Source of the DNA: Phycisphaerae bacterium
Lineage (GTDB): Bacteria > Planctomycetota > Phycisphaerae > FEN-1346 > JAACEH01
Length of the DNA: 64,000 bases
Assembly (NCBI GenBank): GCA_012729015.1
Contig: JAAYDY010000101.1
Span: 62,001-126,000, forward strand
Reading direction: 5' to 3'
Numbering within the stretch: position 1 is the first letter of the stretch; each line of letters opens with the position of its first letter. Under the pieces are notes generated by a model. That model was not told the DNA's origin and did no database searches. It saw nothing but the letters and a program-made list of their open reading frames with translations. A program made the position numbers and the translations under genes. Of this stretch, positions 1 through 9,122 are shown one piece after another.

Positions 1-441
1 CCGCAGCAGGCGGCCCTGAAAGCATGGCTCGGCGCCGGCGGGTTCCTCGTCGTGGACGCCTGCATGGGCGACAAGACGTTCGACGCGGCATGGCGCCAGG
101 CGGCCGCGGACCTGGGCCTGACGATCAAGGCGGCAGGGAAGGATTCGCCCCTGGTGACCGGGGCGCTGGGCGGCGCGACAGGGTACGCCCTGACACGGTG
201 CGAGTTCGACTCGGGCCTGCGACCCGAGCGGATCGGCAAGGCCGAGGCGTCGCTGCACGAGCTCTACCTGGGCGACCGCCTCGTCGGCGTCTACAGCGAC
301 TTCGACGTGCTGCTGGCGCTGACGGGGGTGAAGGCGTATGACCGTCGCGGCTACGGGGCGGCCGACGCCCGGGCCGTGGCGACCAACATGCTGCTGCCGG
401 CCACGCTCCAGGGCAAGGAGCCGCCGGTGTCGGCGAATTAG
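1..441 (+). CDS. DUF4159-domain protein, C-terminal part (5' end outside window)
   Basis: The reading frame is open from the first base and ends at a TAA at 439-441, giving 146 visible residues, so the gene begins upstream of the window. The visible part is the C-terminal half of a DUF4159 domain, with the hydrophobic strand and glycine turn GGFLVVDACMGD followed by LYLGDRLVGVYSDFDVL. It matches the C-termini of the next two genes almost position by position (GGFLVAESVMGD and LYLGDKLVGVHSPYDVL in the neighbour), so it is the first member of a three-gene paralogous array. DUF4159 has no firmly established activity; its fold resembles class I glutamine-amidotransferase-like domains. Gap to the next gene is 82 bp, so co-transcription is likely. 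Confidence 0.85.
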   Translation, partial: PQQAALKAWLGAGGFLVVDACMGDKTFDAAWRQAAADLGLTIKAAGKDSPLVTGALGGATGYALTRCEFDSGLRPERIGKAEASLHELYLGDRLVGVYSDFDVLLALTGVKAYDRRGYGAADARAVATNMLLPATLQGKEPPVSAN

Positions 442-523
442 AGGATCCACCGAGGAAGACGCTGGGTCGCCGTCGTGCGGCGACCGCGACGAAGGCAGAG
501 GGGCAGTACGGAAGGGCAGGATC

Positions 524-2905
524 ATGATTCGCACCGTTGTGGCAGGACTGTTGGGCGTGATGCTGATGGCGGCGTGGCCTGCGGCCATGTGGGCGGCGCC
601 GCAGGTGAAGCCGTTGACCGAGGTGACCGACGACGCGATCGACGCGGCCATCGAGCGGGCCATCGCGCACCTGTGGTCGCAGCAGGAAGCCGACGGCCGG
701 TGGCCGTACAAGGAGGCGCCCGACGCCGGCGGCGTCATGCGTTCGCTGACCGGATCGCGCTGGCCTCCGGGCGAGCACTGCATGGTCATGATGGCGTTGG
801 AGTATGCCGGAACGCCCCAGGACGACGAACGTTTCAAGAAAGGCCTGAAGCTGCTTCAGGAGTTCGACCTCAAGCAGAACTACATGATCAGTTGCCGCCT
901 CGTGACGCTGGCGCACCTGTTCCACCGGTCGGAGAAGGAGCAGCGGGGCGTGCTGCGGCAGGTGATGAAGACCGACGTGGACCAGCTGGTGGCCAACCAG
1001 GGGGCGATTGGCGGCTGGCGCTACACCACGCCGCCCCAGCCGCCGCGGGCCATCGACTTCTCGAACACGCAGCTCTGCGTGCTGGCCCTGAGCGAGGCGG
1101 CCAAGTGCGGCATCGAAGTGCCTCCGGAGGCCATGATGCGGGTCCACCAGCGCATGATCTCCGATCAGCGGGACGACGGCGGCTGGAACTACGGTTGCTG
1201 GGTGGATGCCGCCCACGAGAACGAACAGTCGTACGGCAACATGACGGCCGCGTGCGTGGCCAGCCTGTTCCTGACCAACGAGTTCCTGACCGGCGGGCTG
1301 GGCTGTCCGTGCAGGAGCGGCAAGAGCAGCCGCGGCAAGGATATCGTCGGCGACTCGCTGAAGCGGGGCATGGAGTGGCTGAACCGCGAGTTCCTGCCGA
1401 ACCGGAGCCCCAAGGGACACAACTATCACTACTGGATCTACCAGGCCGAGCGCGTCGGCATCGCAACGGGGTACCGCTATTTCGGCGAGCACGACTGGTA
1501 CCGCGACATCTGCGCCTATCTGTTGCCTCAGCAGACCGACACCGGATCGTTCGGGGACGTGGTGGACACGAGCTTCGCGCTGCTGTTCCTCATCAAGGGC
1601 CGCGCGCCGATCCTGTTCAACAAGCTCGAACACGACGGCGACTGGAACCTGCACGCGTTCGACCTGAAGAACCTGACCGGGTACATCGGGCTTCAGAAGG
1701 AGCAGCAGATCGGGTGGCAGGTCATCCAGTCGTCCACGGCGGTGGACCTGTGGTACGACGCGCCGATCCTGTTTATCACGACCGAGACGCACTGGCCGGT
1801 CACCGACGAGATGAAGAAGAAGCTCCGGGCCTATACCGACGGCGGCGGAACGCTCCTGCTGGAGGCTTCCTGCGGCAACCCGGGCGCCAAGGCGTTCTGG
1901 GAGAAACTGGCCAAGGAGGTCTGGCCCGAGTGGGAGTTCGAGCGGATCGACAAGGACCATCCCGTCTGGACCGCCGATGTGGCGCTCGGCGGCCAGCGGC
2001 CCAACCTCATGCACATGTTCGACGGCATTCGGTCGATCATCTTCTACAGCCCGATGGACATCTCGTGCCTGTGGCACACCAATGCCGTGACCAAGAGCGA
2101 AGCGACATTCCAACTCGGCATGAACCTGGCGGCCTACGCCAGCGACAAGGGCAAGCTCCGCAAGCGGCTCACCGGCTCGCGGATCGCCCCGGGCCGGGGG
2201 CTCCAGGGGCAGACGATTGCCCATGGCGGCAAGGCCGAGGTGAAGGTGGGCTACCTGTCGCACGGGGGCGACTGGTACGCCGGCCGCAATTACGCCTCAT
2301 GGTCGTTGCTGGCCGACCTGCTGAAGGAGAAGGCTTCGCTGACCCTGACCGTGCAGGCGGATGTGGACGCGGGGGCGGCCGAGGCCAACCTCGGGCAGTT
2401 CGATCTGCTCTGGCTCAAGGGGCGCCAGGGGCTCGCCCTTGCCGATGCCGCCAAGGCGAAGCTGAAGGCGTACCTGGCCGGCGGCGGGTTCCTCGTGGCC
2501 GAGAGCGTGATGGGCGACGCGCGGTTCACCGAGGCGCTGAAGGCCGCAGCGGCCGACCTGGGCCTGACGCTGAAACCGTTGACGACCGAAGAGGCGCTGC
2601 TGACGGGTCGGTTCGGCGGCGGTGCGGCCGGATACGATTTGACGAACAAACTACGTTTTTCGCGATCGCTGGCCATTCAGCGCATCGGCAAGAACCACGC
2701 GGAGTTGACGGGCCTGTACCTGGGCGATAAGCTGGTGGGGGTACACAGTCCGTACGACGTGCTGTACAGTCTGACGGGATGCCGGGCCTATGACCGTCTT
2801 GGCTACGAGCCGGACGAGGCGACGGCCGTCGCGACGAATCTCGTACTGTGGCGTTCATCGTCGTCGGGCGGGTCAGGCGAGGGGGGTGCACCCAAGGCGG
2901 AGTAG
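524..2905 (+). CDS. Secreted toroid (prenyltransferase/squalene-oxidase-like repeat) plus two DUF4159-like domains
   Basis: This is a 793-residue protein starting at the ATG at 524, behind GAAGGGCAGG. The open frame extends further upstream, but only this start gives a signal peptide (about residues 1-25, hydrophobic core VVAGLLGVMLMAAW). Residues about 30-370 carry the Gly-Trp motifs of alpha/alpha-toroid repeats (DGRW, GGWRY, DGGWNYG). These are related to terpene cyclases and prenyltransferase beta subunits, but no catalytic DXDD motif is evident, so a structural or binding role is as likely as catalysis. Residues about 395-545 and 575-782 are two DUF4159-like units. It lies between two paralogues. 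Exported toroid/DUF4159 proteins in Planctomycetota are often near MoxR/DUF58/von Willebrand genes, which would be outside this window. Function is unknown. Confidence 0.85.
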   Translation: MIRTVVAGLLGVMLMAAWPAAMWAAPQVKPLTEVTDDAIDAAIERAIAHLWSQQEADGRWPYKEAPDAGGVMRSLTGSRWPPGEHCMVMMALEYAGTPQDDERFKKGLKLLQEFDLKQNYMISCRLVTLAHLFHRSEKEQRGVLRQVMKTDVDQLVANQGAIGGWRYTTPPQPPRAIDFSNTQLCVLALSEAAKCGIEVPPEAMMRVHQRMISDQRDDGGWNYGCWVDAAHENEQSYGNMTAACVASLFLTNEFLTGGLGCPCRSGKSSRGKDIVGDSLKRGMEWLNREFLPNRSPKGHNYHYWIYQAERVGIATGYRYFGEHDWYRDICAYLLPQQTDTGSFGDVVDTSFALLFLIKGRAPILFNKLEHDGDWNLHAFDLKNLTGYIGLQKEQQIGWQVIQSSTAVDLWYDAPILFITTETHWPVTDEMKKKLRAYTDGGGTLLLEASCGNPGAKAFWEKLAKEVWPEWEFERIDKDHPVWTADVALGGQRPNLMHMFDGIRSIIFYSPMDISCLWHTNAVTKSEATFQLGMNLAAYASDKGKLRKRLTGSRIAPGRGLQGQTIAHGGKAEVKVGYLSHGGDWYAGRNYASWSLLADLLKEKASLTLTVQADVDAGAAEANLGQFDLLWLKGRQGLALADAAKAKLKAYLAGGGFLVAESVMGDARFTEALKAAAADLGLTLKPLTTEEALLTGRFGGGAAGYDLTNKLRFSRSLAIQRIGKNHAELTGLYLGDKLVGVHSPYDVLYSLTGCRAYDRLGYEPDEATAVATNLVLWRSSSSGGSGEGGAPKAE

Positions 2906-3001
2906 CCGCAGGCCCCGGGAGGCGGAGCGATGGGCGTTCCCCCGACCGATGGCCCCACGGCCGCTCAGACCTGTGTGCGAGATTGATCGGGAGGGGCCGA
3001 G

Positions 3002-5434
3002 ATGAAACGGATGTTGTGGATGGCCGCGGCGGCGCTGCTGGCGTCGGCGTCGGTGGTGTCGGCGCAGGGCGTGGACCGTCAGCCGCCGTCGGTGAGTGCC
3101 GAGGAAGTGGACGCGGCGATCAAGGCCTACGTCGAGGTCCTCTACGGCCTGCTCAACGAGCAAGGGCACTGGGAGCAACTGCCCGACTTCGCCGCCGTGC
3201 AGGCCGTAGCCGACGAGCAGGCCCGCAGGCGGCACGTCTGGCAGTGGTGCGGCCGCACGTCGCTGTGCGTCCTGGCGCTGCTGCACGCCGGCGAGGATCC
3301 GCAGTCGCCGAAACTGGCCCGGGCCATCAACTTCCTGTGCGAGAACGATACCGACGGCACCTACGCCACGGGCATCCGGTGCGGCGTGTGGTCGTTCCTG
3401 GCCGCGCATGGCAAGGATTCCGACCGCAGGTACCGCCAGTTCCTGATGCGCGACGCCAAGTGGATGATGGAATGCGCCAAGACGCGCGACACCAACGGGG
3501 CGATTCGCGGCTTCTTCGGCTATGTGCAGTATACCGGCGGCGACCACTCGAATTCGCAGTACGGCGTGCTGGGCCTCTATGAGGCGGCGCTGAACAACAT
3601 CGAGATACCCATCGAGTACTGGCAGATCATCGAGAAGCACTACATCGACACCCAGGGCGACAACGGCGGATGGGGCTACTCGCCGCAGGGCGTGCCGGCG
3701 AACGACCAGACCTACGGCAGCATGACGGTAGCCGGGCTGGCCTCCATGTATATCGCCTTCGACATGCTCACGGCGGCCAGCTACGAAGGCAAATCGGCCC
3801 GGTGCTGTGGGCGGCGGCCCCTGCCCGACGCCATCGAGAAGGCCAAGGCCTGGCTCGACCGCAACCTGCCGGCCGACTTCGGCGTCCCCGGCGCTCCGCC
3901 CGGCGACGTCCAGGCCAGGAAGCACGGCATGAACAACTACTACATCTACGGCGTGGAGCGTTGCGGCAGCGCCAGCGGGCGGAAGACCTTCGGCGGCCTC
4001 AACTGGTTCGAGGTCGGCGCCCGGTGGCTTATGAACAACCAGGCCCGTGCCGACCATGGCCGCGAGTGCGCGGCCAGTTGGGCGCTGCTGTTCCTGTGCA
4101 AAGGCCGCGGCCCCGTCTTCTACAACAAGCTCGATACGGGAAACAACGACTGGAACAACAATCCGCGCGACATCGCCAGCCTGTCCCGGTTCTGCGGCGA
4201 CACGCTCGAAACCCGCGTCAACTGGCAGATCGTCGACGTCAACGACACCGTCGAATCGTGGCTCGACGCGCCGTGCCTGTTCTTCAATGGGCAGAAGCTG
4301 CCGAAGTTCACTGACGAGCAGAAGCGGAAACTGCGGCTCTACACGGACTCCGGCGGCACGATCGTGGCCGAAGCCGGGTGCTCCAAGAAGGAGTTCGTCA
4401 ACGATTTCCGCGCACTGGCCCGCGAGGTCTGGCCCGAGTGGGAACTGGAGCGCATGATGCCCGACCATCCGGTCATGTCAGCCCAGTACCCGATCAAGGA
4501 GCGGTTGCCGGCGATCTACCACATTCACGACGGGTGCCGCAGCCGCGTGTGGCTGCTGGCCGAGGACATGGCCTGTGCCTGGGCCCGCAACGTGCGCGAC
4601 AAGTACCAGCCGTTCTTCCAGTTCGGCTTCAACCTGCCGCGCTACGCCAACGACAAACGCCTGGTCCAGAACCGCCTGGCCTTCCAGCCGTGGGAAATCG
4701 ACGAGCTGGTTGCCCAGGGCAAACCAGTGCCGCCGAAGCCTGAGACGCAGATCAAGCTCCGCCTGGCCGAGTGGCCGACCGAAGGCGCGCGGCGGACCGA
4801 CATCCGCGGGCTTCGTCACCTGACCGAGGCGCTCAGCGAGGACCTGAACGTCCTTGTGGAGGCCACGGAGCTGAAGGACAACAATCTCGGCGACCTCGAC
4901 GGCGTGAACGTGGTGCACATGAGCGGCCACTTCTCGTTCTCCGTCAGCGACGAGAACCTGGCCAAGCTGCGGGCCTTCATCGACCGCGGCGGGCTGATCT
5001 GGGCCGACGCCCAGTGCGGCCGCGCGGCCTTCAACGAGTCGTTCGTCCCGTTCGTCCAGAAGCTCGTGCCGGGGGCGACGCTCGACGACGTGGCCAAGGA
5101 CGATCCCGTGCGGACCGGGCAGGGCCTCGGCCGACAGGGATTCGACGAAACGAAGGTGAAGTACAAACGGTCGCTGCTGTTCAACGAGCTCCCGAAGGCC
5201 AACCTCAAGGAAGTCCGCAAGGACGGTCGCCGCGTGGTGATCTACAGCCCGTTCGATATCACGTGCGGGCTCGACGGCCACGATTGCTACGAGTGCCGCG
5301 GCCCCGAGCGCAACGACTGCATTCGCCTCGCGTCGAACATCATGCTGTCGGTGTTGCCGCCCGCGCCGCTCCAGGCCACGGAGGCCGCCGACGACCCCGA
5401 CCGTGGCGAGCACGAGGACGAGGCGGACCAGTAA
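3002..5434 (+). CDS. Secreted toroid plus DUF4159 protein, paralogue of the upstream gene
   Basis: The ATG at 3002 follows GGGAGGGG at good spacing. The 810-residue product has a signal peptide (about 1-21, ending SVVSAQ) and toroid repeats at about 30-370 with the motifs GGWGYSPQG and NDQTYGSMTVAGLASMY, which mirror NEQSYGNMTAACVASLF in the preceding gene. Two DUF4159-like units follow (about 405-555 and 583-785). The domain order equals that of the upstream gene, so tandem duplication is the simplest origin, though the sequences have diverged enough to suggest separate roles. The C-terminus is unusually acidic (DDPDRGEHEDEADQ) and the region before it contains a Cys-rich insertion (CGLDGHDCYECRG) absent from the paralogue. 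Catalytic activity cannot be predicted. It is probably the last gene of the array, although the URO-D gene starts only 43 bp later. Confidence 0.85.
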   Translation: MKRMLWMAAAALLASASVVSAQGVDRQPPSVSAEEVDAAIKAYVEVLYGLLNEQGHWEQLPDFAAVQAVADEQARRRHVWQWCGRTSLCVLALLHAGEDPQSPKLARAINFLCENDTDGTYATGIRCGVWSFLAAHGKDSDRRYRQFLMRDAKWMMECAKTRDTNGAIRGFFGYVQYTGGDHSNSQYGVLGLYEAALNNIEIPIEYWQIIEKHYIDTQGDNGGWGYSPQGVPANDQTYGSMTVAGLASMYIAFDMLTAASYEGKSARCCGRRPLPDAIEKAKAWLDRNLPADFGVPGAPPGDVQARKHGMNNYYIYGVERCGSASGRKTFGGLNWFEVGARWLMNNQARADHGRECAASWALLFLCKGRGPVFYNKLDTGNNDWNNNPRDIASLSRFCGDTLETRVNWQIVDVNDTVESWLDAPCLFFNGQKLPKFTDEQKRKLRLYTDSGGTIVAEAGCSKKEFVNDFRALAREVWPEWELERMMPDHPVMSAQYPIKERLPAIYHIHDGCRSRVWLLAEDMACAWARNVRDKYQPFFQFGFNLPRYANDKRLVQNRLAFQPWEIDELVAQGKPVPPKPETQIKLRLAEWPTEGARRTDIRGLRHLTEALSEDLNVLVEATELKDNNLGDLDGVNVVHMSGHFSFSVSDENLAKLRAFIDRGGLIWADAQCGRAAFNESFVPFVQKLVPGATLDDVAKDDPVRTGQGLGRQGFDETKVKYKRSLLFNELPKANLKEVRKDGRRVVIYSPFDITCGLDGHDCYECRGPERNDCIRLASNIMLSVLPPAPLQATEAADDPDRGEHEDEADQ

Positions 5435-5477
5435 CAGTCGGCACGCACATCGGACCCCGGCGGGAGGCGAGCGTCCC

Positions 5478-6629
5478 ATGGGCCTGAGCCCGAAGGAACG
5501 CATTCTGGCGACTGTGGACGGCCGGGCGGCCGATTACACGCCCTGCACGACGTTCCTCTTCACCGAGCTTCAAGGCCGCTGCGCGTCGCCCGAAGCCTAC
5601 TACCTGCAACTGCTGGAGATGGGCCTCGACCCGATAGTGGCCCTGCCCGATCCCGTGTGGCGGTTTCATCCGGACGTGACCGAGGAGGTCCGCCGGGAGC
5701 GCACCGCCGGTCGCGATCTGCTCCACAAGGTCTATCGCACGCCCGCCGGCGACCTGACGACCACGGTCGAGGTGACCGACGATTGGCCGCACGGCGACCG
5801 CGTGCCCCTGATGAGCGACTTCGTGATTCCGCGGGCCACCAAGCCCCTGGTGACGTCCCCGGCGGACCTGGAGCCGCTGTCCTGGCTGCTCCGAGCGCCC
5901 GATGCCGCGGCTGTCGAGACGTTCCGGGCCGAAGCGTCCCGCATGCAACGGTTCGCCGACGAGCATCGCCTGCCCACGCGCGGGGCCTTCAACCGCCTCA
6001 GCGACATGATCTGCTGGCTCAGCGGCTGCGAGGCGTTCAGCACCTGGGGCGTGACCGAACCGGCCCTGTTCCAGGCCCTGATCGACCTTGTCGCGGCATG
6101 GCAGGAGCGCCTCATCGAGGTATTCCTCGACGTGCGGCCCGACATCCTCGTCGACGCGCAATGGTATGCCACGACGTTTCTGTCGCCGCGGCTCTACGAG
6201 CAGTTCCTCAGCCCGGCGCTGGCCCGCCGCGCGGCGATGGCCCATGCCGCCGGGGCGCGGTTCTGTGCCCTGGCCACCACCACCGTGACGCCCTTCTTCG
6301 GACTGCTCAAGCGGATCGGCGTCGACATGCTGTTCGGCGTGGATCCCGTGCAGGGAGCGTGGGACCTGCGGCGGACCAAGGCGGAACTGGGTGACACGGT
6401 CTGCCTGTGCGGCGGGGTGAACGCCTACCTGACCGTTGTGGACGGTACGCCCGGCGCGGTTCGTCGCGAAGTCGAATCGTCGATGGCGGCCCTGTCGCCC
6501 GGCGGCCGGTTCATTCTCTCCCCCGTGGACAACATCCGCATCGACGACCCCGCCGGCGGCGACGCCGCATGGCGACGAGTCCAGGAAAACGTCCGCGCGA
6601 TGGTCCAGGCGTGGAAACGATTGCGGTAG
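5478..6629 (+). CDS. Uroporphyrinogen decarboxylase (URO-D) family protein
   Basis: The ATG at 5478 is preceded by GGGAGGCG at 5462-5469 and yields 383 residues. The sequence has the opening MGLSPKERILATVDGR typical of URO-D/MtaA-like proteins (usual form: KERVLAALNG...PDRVP), a TIM-barrel-like distribution of hydrophobic strands, and a C-terminal GGRFILSPVDNIRID that resembles the last barrel segments. The true heme enzyme is usually within heme operons and starts differently, so this is more likely one of the many URO-D paralogues of anaerobes, which include corrinoid or coenzyme M methyltransferases. The family's zinc-binding His/Cys pattern is only partly visible (CLCGGV). A second paralogue is at 55321-56481. 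It lies 43 bp downstream of the DUF4159 array and convergent with a GntR/LacI-like regulator. The substrate is unknown. Confidence 0.75.
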   Translation: MGLSPKERILATVDGRAADYTPCTTFLFTELQGRCASPEAYYLQLLEMGLDPIVALPDPVWRFHPDVTEEVRRERTAGRDLLHKVYRTPAGDLTTTVEVTDDWPHGDRVPLMSDFVIPRATKPLVTSPADLEPLSWLLRAPDAAAVETFRAEASRMQRFADEHRLPTRGAFNRLSDMICWLSGCEAFSTWGVTEPALFQALIDLVAAWQERLIEVFLDVRPDILVDAQWYATTFLSPRLYEQFLSPALARRAAMAHAAGARFCALATTTVTPFFGLLKRIGVDMLFGVDPVQGAWDLRRTKAELGDTVCLCGGVNAYLTVVDGTPGAVRREVESSMAALSPGGRFILSPVDNIRIDDPAGGDAAWRRVQENVRAMVQAWKRLR

Positions 6630-6705
6630 TGCCGGCCGGCGCCAGGACACGAATCGCAACGGCCATGCTCCCCGCGCGGCAGGTCACCCCGGCATCCGGT
6701 TGGTT

Positions 6706-7821
6706 TCACGGCAGCCCGGCTTTCGGCGGCGGTCCGACGCTGTCGGTGATGACGATGTCCAGCGGCAGGCGAATGTTGGGCGGCTGCGGCGCGCCCCGGA
6801 GAATGCCCTCGACCGAAGCGGCGACGATTTCCCCCAGCCGCGCCATGTTCAGTTCGAACGAGGTGCATGGCGGCCAGCCCGGAGGGCTTGGAAAGTAGTG
6901 GGCGATCGACGGTGTGGCGACGCTGATATCCTCGGGAACGCGCAAGCCGCGAAACAGGTCTTCGGCGATGATGTCGTTGAACATCGCCGCGTGGTTCAGC
7001 ACCAGGGCGGTGATGCGCGGCTTGATGCTCAGCACATGACGCAGCGCCGGCGCGAAGTCCCATTTCGCGTAGTTCATCACCGGCAGAACGCAGTCGCCGA
7101 GGACGCCGGCTTCCCGTAGCGCGCCCACCCAGCCGTCGCTCTTCGTGCGAGCGCTGTCCAGAAACTCATAGCCGATGTTGCCGATCAGGCACATGTTCCG
7201 ATGGCCCATCCGGATCAGCAGTTGGGCCAGACGCCTGGCGGCGCCGCAGTCGTCGAAATTCACGGTCGGGATGTCCTGGCCGGGCACCTGTCGATTCAGC
7301 AGCAGCACAGGCATGCACTGATGCCGCAGGGCGAACAGCATGTTGAGTTCCGCGACCGTGAGCCCCACCACGACGGCGATGTTGAAGCCGGCCGCAATCC
7401 GCCGGGCGAAGCCCACCTGGTCCTCGCTCGGGATGGGGACGATCTGCGGAACCAGACCGTGTTTCGTAAGCTCCCGGACGATCGTGTGGCAGACCTCCGA
7501 CTGAAACGGAGCGCCGGTGAGCGGGAAGAACCAGCTCGGAGCCAGCACCGCCACGCGCCTGGAGCCGCTGTCGTCGGCCATCCCGGCCAGAAGATCCTTG
7601 GCATGGTCACCTGCACCGGGCAGAACCCTGGCCCGCGACTTCTCCTCCACCTCAACCAGGCCTTCGGACGCTGCCCGACGCAGGGCCGTCAGGCACGGCT
7701 TGGTGGAAATCTGCAAGTCGACCGCCAACTGCCGCAGCGATGGAATCCGGTCCCCCGGCTGCCAACGCTCCGACGCCAGATGCTTCAGAAGATGAAGATA
7801 CGCCAGGCTGCACTTCGTCAT
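6706..7821 (-). CDS. Transcriptional regulator, GntR-type HTH with LacI/PurR-type sensor domain
   Basis: This 371-residue protein starts at ATG 7821 behind GGAG, 5 nt upstream. Residues about 1-65 form a winged-helix of the GntR type (PGDRIPSLRQLAVDLQIS...LRRAASEGLVEVE). Residues about 85-365 resemble the periplasmic-binding-protein fold of LacI-family regulators (RRVAVLAPSW; INNNR-like VLLLNRQVPGQDIPTVNFD; HRNMCLIGN). This GntR-HTH/Peripla_BP_3 fusion is typical of sugar-responsive regulators in Planctomycetota, Lentisphaerota and Firmicutes. It faces away from the PEP-CTERM gene and converges on the URO-D gene. A strong promoter at 7857-7885 and an inverted repeat at 7920-7940 suggest autoregulation. 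Candidate targets are the URO-D gene or genes elsewhere. The ligand cannot be predicted. Confidence 0.85.
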   Translation of the reverse strand: MTKCSLAYLHLLKHLASERWQPGDRIPSLRQLAVDLQISTKPCLTALRRAASEGLVEVEEKSRARVLPGAGDHAKDLLAGMADDSGSRRVAVLAPSWFFPLTGAPFQSEVCHTIVRELTKHGLVPQIVPIPSEDQVGFARRIAAGFNIAVVVGLTVAELNMLFALRHQCMPVLLLNRQVPGQDIPTVNFDDCGAARRLAQLLIRMGHRNMCLIGNIGYEFLDSARTKSDGWVGALREAGVLGDCVLPVMNYAKWDFAPALRHVLSIKPRITALVLNHAAMFNDIIAEDLFRGLRVPEDISVATPSIAHYFPSPPGWPPCTSFELNMARLGEIVAASVEGILRGAPQPPNIRLPLDIVITDSVGPPPKAGLP

Positions 7822-7856
7822 GCGTTCTCCATTCTGTTTCCTCGTTCTGTTGCCGA

Positions 7857-7885
7857 ATTCTAGCGGCCCCCCGGATTCAATGCAA
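7857..7885 (-). promoter_or_regulatory. Sigma70-like promoter of the GntR/LacI regulator
   Basis: Reading the minus strand, TTGCAT (7885-7880) is separated by 17 bp from TAGAAT (7862-7857). The start codon lies about 35 nt downstream of the -10 box. Confidence 0.65.
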
Positions 7886-7919
7886 CGGAAAGGTCGAAAA
7901 AAACCGACTCAGGTCGACC

Positions 7920-7940
7920 GGCACCACCTCTGGTAGTGCC
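7920..7940. promoter_or_regulatory. 21-bp inverted repeat, candidate operator
   Basis: GGCACCACC (7920-7928), TCT, GGTAGTGCC (7932-7940) form a 9-3-9 dyad with a single mismatch. It lies 35 bp upstream of the -35 box of the regulator gene, in the divergent region shared with the PEP-CTERM gene. An operator for the regulator is an inference from position and symmetry. Confidence 0.4.
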
Positions 7941-8017
7941 GTAACTATTGCTATCAAAATGAGTTGGAGAGGCCTCTGGTGCGGCGGCCGGTTCTCCCCG
8001 AACCTCGTCGCCGGCGA

Positions 8018-8046
8018 TTGCTTGAGCCGTGTCGATGGGGCATACT
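8018..8046 (+). promoter_or_regulatory. Possible promoter of the PEP-CTERM gene at 8260
   Basis: TTGCTT (8018-8023) is followed after 17 bp by CATACT (8041-8046); the alternative -10 TACTAT at 8043 overlaps it. The leader would be about 205 nt long and contains a G-rich tract at 8108-8125. Confidence 0.4.
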
Positions 8047-8107
8047 ATCTGTGGCTTTGTGATACCCGCGAACGGTGCTGTGTGCTTGGAGGGGGGCGGC
8101 GGTGTCC

Positions 8108-8125
8108 GGGGCGGGGCGGGCGGGG
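8108..8125 (+). other. G-quadruplex-forming motif in the untranslated leader
   Basis: Four G runs of 4, 4, 3 and 4 bases are separated by single C bases, which meets the usual G3+N1-7 rule with minimal loops. It lies on the sense strand between the candidate promoter and the PEP-CTERM start at 8260. Any regulatory effect is inference. Confidence 0.5.
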
Positions 8126-8259
8126 CCGTCCAAGGCGTTCTGTTCTCGGCACCAGTATGTCGTCGATGGTCCAGGCCGTGGATGTTCGGGCTGCTTATGA
8201 CGCCGTAGTCAAGGTATCCCCGCAATTCGTCACCACATTTCGATGAGGAGGAAGGCCGC

Positions 8260-8943
8260 ATGAGACGAGTGATGATGGGAATGATGGTACTGTCGGTGTC
8301 GTTGCTGTGGGCCGGTCCGGCGTCGGCGGACCTGCTGATCGACAATTTCTCCGATGCGGATTGGGTGTCCAGTCTGCTGATGGCCAACGGCACCACGTAC
8401 GCTCCCTGGGCTGGACCTGCCGGAACGCTCTCGTTCACTGAGATCGGCGGCGTCGGCACCGGCAACTACGCAGCCGTGTTCGGGGGGGCTTGGTACAGCG
8501 ATTTCACGCTGGGATCCACGGGGGGAGCCAACGCCACCAGCCAGCACATAGCCGCCGCTGACTGGCCGACTGAGGTGACCCACTTCCAGTTCCTTGTCTG
8601 CAACCTGACGGCGGGCGATCTGAGTGAGGCTACCCGTAAGTGGACGTTCAAGTGGAATATCGGTGCCTACAGCGCCCACACTGCGACCGTGACCTTCCCT
8701 CTTCCGGCGCTGGCGGCCGGCGAATCGGCACTGGTGCGGATCGCGTTGGCCGATATCACAAGCACTTCCGGCCGGACGCTGGGCACCGAGGGCAACAGGG
8801 AATTCGTGGGGATTGCCTTCGCTGACTCGGGCAGCAACAGCTACGCCTACGACGATTTCGCCTTCGTCACGGTTCCCGAGCCGACGACCATGGCGTTGCT
8901 GGGTCTGGGCGCGATCGGAATGGTTCTGCGCAGGAAGAAGTAG
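8260..8943 (+). CDS. PEP-CTERM sorting-domain protein
   Basis: The 227-residue protein starts at ATG 8260 behind GAGGAGGAAGG. It has an N-terminal signal peptide (about 1-23, ending GPASA) and a C-terminal PEP-CTERM signal: VPEPTTMALLGLGAIG followed by a basic end RRKK. In the established model, exosortase recognises VPEP, cleaves near it and helps anchor or release the protein at the outer surface. The middle (about 25-200) is rich in Ser, Thr, Gly and Ala and looks like a secreted beta-sandwich; no catalytic motif is evident. It is the first of three PEP-CTERM genes in the window, all monocistronic, and an intrinsic terminator at 9000-9038 closes it. The exosortase gene is not in the window. 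Confidence 0.9.
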   Translation: MRRVMMGMMVLSVSLLWAGPASADLLIDNFSDADWVSSLLMANGTTYAPWAGPAGTLSFTEIGGVGTGNYAAVFGGAWYSDFTLGSTGGANATSQHIAAADWPTEVTHFQFLVCNLTAGDLSEATRKWTFKWNIGAYSAHTATVTFPLPALAAGESALVRIALADITSTSGRTLGTEGNREFVGIAFADSGSNSYAYDDFAFVTVPEPTTMALLGLGAIGMVLRRKK

Positions 8944-8999
8944 GCACCCCTCGCCACCAGACAGTTCGACACCGTTGATCGACAGCAGTGACACACACA

Positions 9000-9038
9000 C
9001 GCCGGTAGACGATCCCAAGCGATCGCCTGCCGGCGTTT
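9000..9038 (+). terminator. Intrinsic terminator after the PEP-CTERM gene
   Basis: CGCCGGTAG (9000-9008) pairs with CTGCCGGCG (9027-9035), with an inner CGATC/GATCG stem around loop CCAAGC. TTT follows at 9036-9038. Confidence 0.65.
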
Positions 9039-9122
9039 CTGCTGGCGCCGGCGCCTTGCAGCCGCGTGCCACGCGCCATGCCGGGCTCCAACACGTCAAT
9101 GCTCCCGTTTCCAGCGTTGGCG

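Noticed and set aside
125..2263. Long open frame of 712 codons on the minus strand
   Set aside because: It is the mirror of the toroid-DUF4159 genes. High GC with biased third positions leaves antisense frames open; there is no signal, motif or ribosome site.
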